Origin: Acidobacteriota bacterium
Lineage (GTDB): Bacteria > Acidobacteriota > Terriglobia > Bryobacterales > Bryobacteraceae
Reading direction: 5' to 3'
DNA: 64,000 nucleotides
NCBI GenBank assembly: GCA_018268715.1
Contig: JAFDVZ010000001.1
Location: 53,953 to 117,952, forward strand
Shown here: piece after piece, positions 61,769 to 64,000 of the stretch
How the letters are laid out: each line of letters starts with the position of its first letter
Position numbering within the stretch: position 1 is the stretch's first letter
The notes under the pieces: model-generated
The model's input: the letters and a program-made list of their open reading frames with translations, nothing else
Databases searched by the model: none
Told to the model about the DNA's origin: nothing
Program-made: the position numbers and the translations under genes

Positions 61769-62164
61769 ATGTACGGACCCGGCGCGACCTCCACCTTCTC
61801 CATCCCCGCTCCTTTCGCCGAAGCGGCGGCCTCGGTTCAGCAGGCGCTGGAGCAGGCCGGGCTGGAGCCGGTCGCCGTGTTGGACGCCTCGGAGCTGATC
61901 CACGAACGCTTGGGCGTCGCCACGCCCGGCTGCGTTGTGTACAGCGTCAACCCGCGGGCCCTCGGCCCCGAACACCCGCTGGCGGGCATTCTGGCGGTCC
62001 ACGTGGCCGTTTCCGCGCACGGCGAGCACGCCCGCGTGCACATCCCGGGACGCTCCGGCGAGGACGGCTCCGAAGACGCGGAACTGCGCTCCGCCATCCA
62101 CCGCGAGCTCTCCGCCGCCCTGGCCCACGTGGCGATGCGCCGCTCCCTGGCCTTCGCCCGCTGA
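61769..62164 (+). CDS. DUF302-like small protein A
   Basis: 131 residues, nine bases after the sigma-54 regulator stop (ATG 61789 region, ATG 61769). The pattern SIPAPFAEAAASVQQALEQAGL, then GVATPGCVVYSVNPRALGPEHPLAGILAV and the C-terminal helix SAIHRELSAALAHVAMRRSL, resembles the DUF302 alpha-beta fold (N-terminal helix with G-L after it, central P-C-V strand). No signal or membrane segment. It may be a small-molecule binding domain; function unknown. Assignment tentative. Confidence 0.5.
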   Translation: MYGPGATSTFSIPAPFAEAAASVQQALEQAGLEPVAVLDASELIHERLGVATPGCVVYSVNPRALGPEHPLAGILAVHVAVSAHGEHARVHIPGRSGEDGSEDAELRSAIHRELSAALAHVAMRRSLAFAR

Positions 62165-62259
62165 CCGGACCGCTGTCCCAAAGCGTACAATCGCACCCTG
62201 AATTCACGAACTTGGTACACCCCGCGGCGCCGAAACCCGCGCAAACGCGAGGGTTTGGG

Positions 62260-62718
62260 ATGGCACGACGCGTGCCCCAATACACGCTCGGGAGAGCGCG
62301 CCGTCGTATGGAGCCTGCCGCCATCGGAATCGCCCAGGTGAACGCAGCTTCGTTCCCGAAAGCCGCCCGGTTGGTTCGGGACTGCCTGTCACGGCAGGGC
62401 CTCACCATTGTCGCCGAACAATCCGCGGACGGCTCCGGACGCACCCTGTTTGTCGTGTGCCCGTTCCTGTTGTTTGAAACTCTCGCCTTCGATGCGTCGG
62501 CGGCCGTGTTCGTGCCCGCCCGCGTGGCGATGCGGCCGTCTCCCCTGGGCGCGGAGGTGCGCTGGCTTACCGCGGCCGCGTTCCTTCCGGTGCGTCTGGC
62601 CGCCGGCGGAGTCGGACCCGTCCAAGCGCTTCACGAGCGCATCGGCGCGGCCATTCGGACGCTCGAAAAACGGCGTCGAATGTTCCTGTTTCGCCCACGT
62701 CGGCGAAACGAAGGATGA
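62260..62718 (+). CDS. DUF302-like small protein B
   Basis: 152 residues from ATG 62260 with GAGGG six bases before; later ATG 62308 and an earlier TTG 62212 are alternatives. AIGIAQVNAASFPKAARLVR, DCLSRQGLTIVAEQ, TLFVVCPFLLFETLAFDASA and the end RIGAAIRTLEKRRRMFLFRP show the same helix-G-L-strand-CP-strand order as the preceding protein. An imperfect hairpin (AAACCC/GGGTTT) overlaps the start region. Very basic C-terminus. Function unknown; paired with 61769, and followed four bases later by a receiver-like gene. Confidence 0.5.
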   Translation: MARRVPQYTLGRARRRMEPAAIGIAQVNAASFPKAARLVRDCLSRQGLTIVAEQSADGSGRTLFVVCPFLLFETLAFDASAAVFVPARVAMRPSPLGAEVRWLTAAAFLPVRLAAGGVGPVQALHERIGAAIRTLEKRRRMFLFRPRRRNEG

Positions 62719-62722
62719 TCCA

Positions 62723-63136
62723 ATGAGCCACTCAGAATTGCAGCCCTCATCCATGCTGGCTGTTGGCCACTCGGTGGAAGATCGCAGATTCCTGGCCGAA
62801 GTCTTCAGTCCAGTCCTTGACCTGCACACCGTCAGCACTTGCCGGGAGGCCCGCGACCTCCTCTCGAAACGCAAAATCCCGGTGGTGCTCACCGACCGTG
62901 ATTTGAGCGATGGTTCGTGGCGCGACGTGCTGTCCGCCATCGCTACTTCCGGCCATGCTTCCAGCCTCATCGTGGCGTCCCGTCACGCCGACGAGACGCT
63001 GTGGGCCGACGTGCTCCACATGGGCGGATTCGACGTTCTGGCCACCCCGTTCGACCGGACGGAAGTGACCCGGATCGTCAACGCGGCCCTCCGGCGCCGA
63101 TCCCGGCCCGGCGTTCGCTCAGCTTCAGCCGACTAA
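62723..63136 (+). CDS. Stand-alone degenerate receiver-domain protein
   Basis: 137 residues from ATG 62723 with AAGGA seven bases upstream. A CheY-like fold: acidic pair E19-D20 (AVGHSVEDRRF), phosphoacceptor D58 (PVVLTDRDLSDGSW), and S86 in LIVASRHADE. The conserved KP lysine is replaced (LATPFDR, T108-P109), so phosphorylation-driven switching may be lost or altered. No output domain. It precedes the 48-residue membrane protein by 15 bases. Confidence 0.75.
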   Translation: MSHSELQPSSMLAVGHSVEDRRFLAEVFSPVLDLHTVSTCREARDLLSKRKIPVVLTDRDLSDGSWRDVLSAIATSGHASSLIVASRHADETLWADVLHMGGFDVLATPFDRTEVTRIVNAALRRRSRPGVRSASAD

Positions 63137-63151
63137 CGGAAGGAGACCTCC

Positions 63152-63298
63152 ATGTTTGACAGTCTCGATGATCAGATCGCTCTGGACGACAGGAAGACCA
63201 TCTCGGCGCGCAGCCGCTGGATGCGCCACGGCGCGATTGTCGCCGTCACGCTCGCCGTTTTCGGCGCGCTGTACGCCGGCATCCTGTACCTCGAATAA
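63152..63298 (+). CDS. 48-residue single-pass membrane protein
   Basis: ATG 63152 with AAGGAG six bases upstream; stop TAA 63296-63298. The sequence starts MFDSLDDQIALDD, contains a basic patch (RKTISARSRWMRHG) and ends in one membrane helix (AIVAVTLAVFGALYAGILYL) with two trailing residues. The inside-positive pattern puts the N-terminus in the cytoplasm. Below the size shown by usual ORF lists. Its position between a receiver-like gene and an ECF sigma gene hints at an anchor or small anti-sigma role, which is inference. Coding reality rests on RBS and clean frame. Confidence 0.7.
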   Translation: MFDSLDDQIALDDRKTISARSRWMRHGAIVAVTLAVFGALYAGILYLE

Positions 63299-63368
63299 AG
63301 TCCGTTTTTACACGGATTTTACAACTCGGTTGCGACTCAATCCGCTCCGGCGAGCCACCATCGGAGTC

Positions 63369-64000
63369 ATGGATTGGGCCGTCTTTTCCGACGAAGAACT
63401 CATCGGCGCCTATCGCGCGGGGCATGGCGAGGAGAGCCTTGGAGAACTGTTCCGGCGATACCGCCCGCGCGTCGCCAACTGGTGCACGCGCTTCACCCAG
63501 GACCGCGAGTCGTCGCCGGATCTCGCGCAGGACATCCTTCTGCGCGCCTACCGCAGCCTGCACACCTACCGCGGCGACTCGCGTTTCTCCACCTGGCTCT
63601 ACGTCATCGCCCGCAACCAGTGCTCCTCGGCCATGCAGAAGAAGGCCGGCCAGCCCTCGCACGTGGATTCCTCGGTGGCCGACTCCATGCCCGACGAATC
63701 CTGGGTTCTGATTCACCGCAACCTCGAACTCGGCCAGTTGAGCTCCCGCAAATGGCGCCTGGTGATGGACTCGCTCACCCGCACCGAAGCGCATATCATG
63801 ATGATGCACTACGGCGAGGATGTCCCCCTGGGCGACATCACCCGCCAGCTCGGCCTCACCAATAAAAGCGGCGCCAAAGCCTACATCGTCAGCGCCCGCC
63901 GCAAGCTGAACTCCCCCGCCGTCAGGGATCGAGCGGATCGCTTGGATCGATTTCGAGCGAGTCGATCCGAGGCAGGAACTCCAGATCGAACCGAGACGTT
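63369..64000 (+). CDS. ECF-type sigma factor (C-terminus outside window or overlapping)
   Basis: ATG 63369 opens a frame to the window edge. Region 2 is clear: ELIGAYRAGHGEESLGELFRRY, SSPDLAQDILLRAYRSLHTY, RFSTWLYVIARNQCSS. Region 4 follows with SLTRTEAHIMMMHYGEDVPL and GDITRQLGLTNKSGAKAYIV plus SARRKL, the recognition helix. It should direct RNA polymerase to a special promoter set. After about 63920 the frame becomes repetitive (GATCGA-rich) and may already be past the real protein end or overlap a convergent gene; no anti-sigma gene is visible beyond the 48-residue membrane protein ahead of it. Confidence 0.88.
   Translation, partial: MDWAVFSDEELIGAYRAGHGEESLGELFRRYRPRVANWCTRFTQDRESSPDLAQDILLRAYRSLHTYRGDSRFSTWLYVIARNQCSSAMQKKAGQPSHVDSSVADSMPDESWVLIHRNLELGQLSSRKWRLVMDSLTRTEAHIMMMHYGEDVPLGDITRQLGLTNKSGAKAYIVSARRKLNSPAVRDRADRLDRFRASRSEAGTPDRTET

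Noticed and set aside
1-64000. tRNA, rRNA, CRISPR arrays, insertion sequences
   Set aside because: I scanned for T-loop GTTCGA patterns, spaced direct repeats and transposase motifs by eye; the few GTTCGAA hits lie within genes and have no cloverleaf.

Overview
The window is a GC-rich bacterial chromosome segment, most likely from an acidobacterium of the Bryobacter/Solibacter group. This is inference from content: a secreted protein with the TIGR03437-type domain that is abundant in Solibacter, two PEP-CTERM proteins, a BNR/sortilin-like giant secreted protein, WG-repeat and TPR secreted proteins, and Tat-exported Gfo/Idh/MocA and DUF362 proteins next to a sugar isomerase. Both edges cut genes: rpoD on the left and an ECF sigma factor on the right. 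I see no tRNA, rRNA, CRISPR array, insertion sequence or prophage gene; base composition and gene style are uniform, so this reads as core/soft-accessory chromosome and not as an island.

Layout. 1-9500: minus-strand rpoD-dnaG pair, a TIGR03437/Ig-repeat surface protein, a DinB-like protein, a small charged secreted protein, a PLP aminotransferase and glgC, with a divergent CpsB-type PHP phosphatase. 9500-18900: UlaG-like MBL hydrolase, a (p)ppGpp-hydrolase-like HD protein, a large TPR secreted protein, an RMD1/DUF155-like membrane-anchored protein, a WG-repeat protein, malic enzyme-phosphotransacetylase fusion, and a PEP-CTERM protein. 19000-26500: M16 peptidase, TPM/YgcG-like protein, nucleotidyltransferase and LemA in one tight plus-strand operon, facing an M48 peptidase/DUF2339 pair. 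26600-29700: RsbW/RsbV-like partner-switch pair, LacI regulator, ricin-DUF3011 lectin. 29700-40060: a minus-strand seven-gene run (methylthioribose-kinase-like, nucleoside hydrolase, glycosyltransferase, DUF547, rlmN, AddB-like, AddA-like), mostly with overlapping starts and stops. 40130-44900: uncharacterised protein, Tat-DUF362 protein, xylose-isomerase-like protein and Tat Gfo/Idh/MocA oxidoreductase, probably a carbohydrate-conversion set. 44950-52200: AceE/transketolase-like TPP enzyme, then a signalling group (REC-HDOD, four-PAS histidine kinase, divergent REC-HD protein). 52270-58400: rpmB, BNR-repeat secreted protein, a structured intergenic region with a very strong terminator, a second PEP-CTERM protein, a 51-residue zinc-ribbon protein and an SH3-type lipoprotein. 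58440-64000: TtcA-like thiolase, NtrB/NtrC-like pair, two DUF302-like proteins, a degenerate receiver protein, a 48-residue membrane protein and the ECF sigma factor.

The least explained pieces are: the palindromic AGTAC-n-GTACT element at nearly the same distance upstream of both PEP-CTERM genes; the multi-hairpin RNA-like segment at about 55800-55912; the 61769-64000 gene string; the nucleoside hydrolase/MTR-kinase-like pair with an altered aspartate motif; and the 40132-44900 cluster with a protein I cannot assign. No clearly new multi-gene defence or mobile system is visible.
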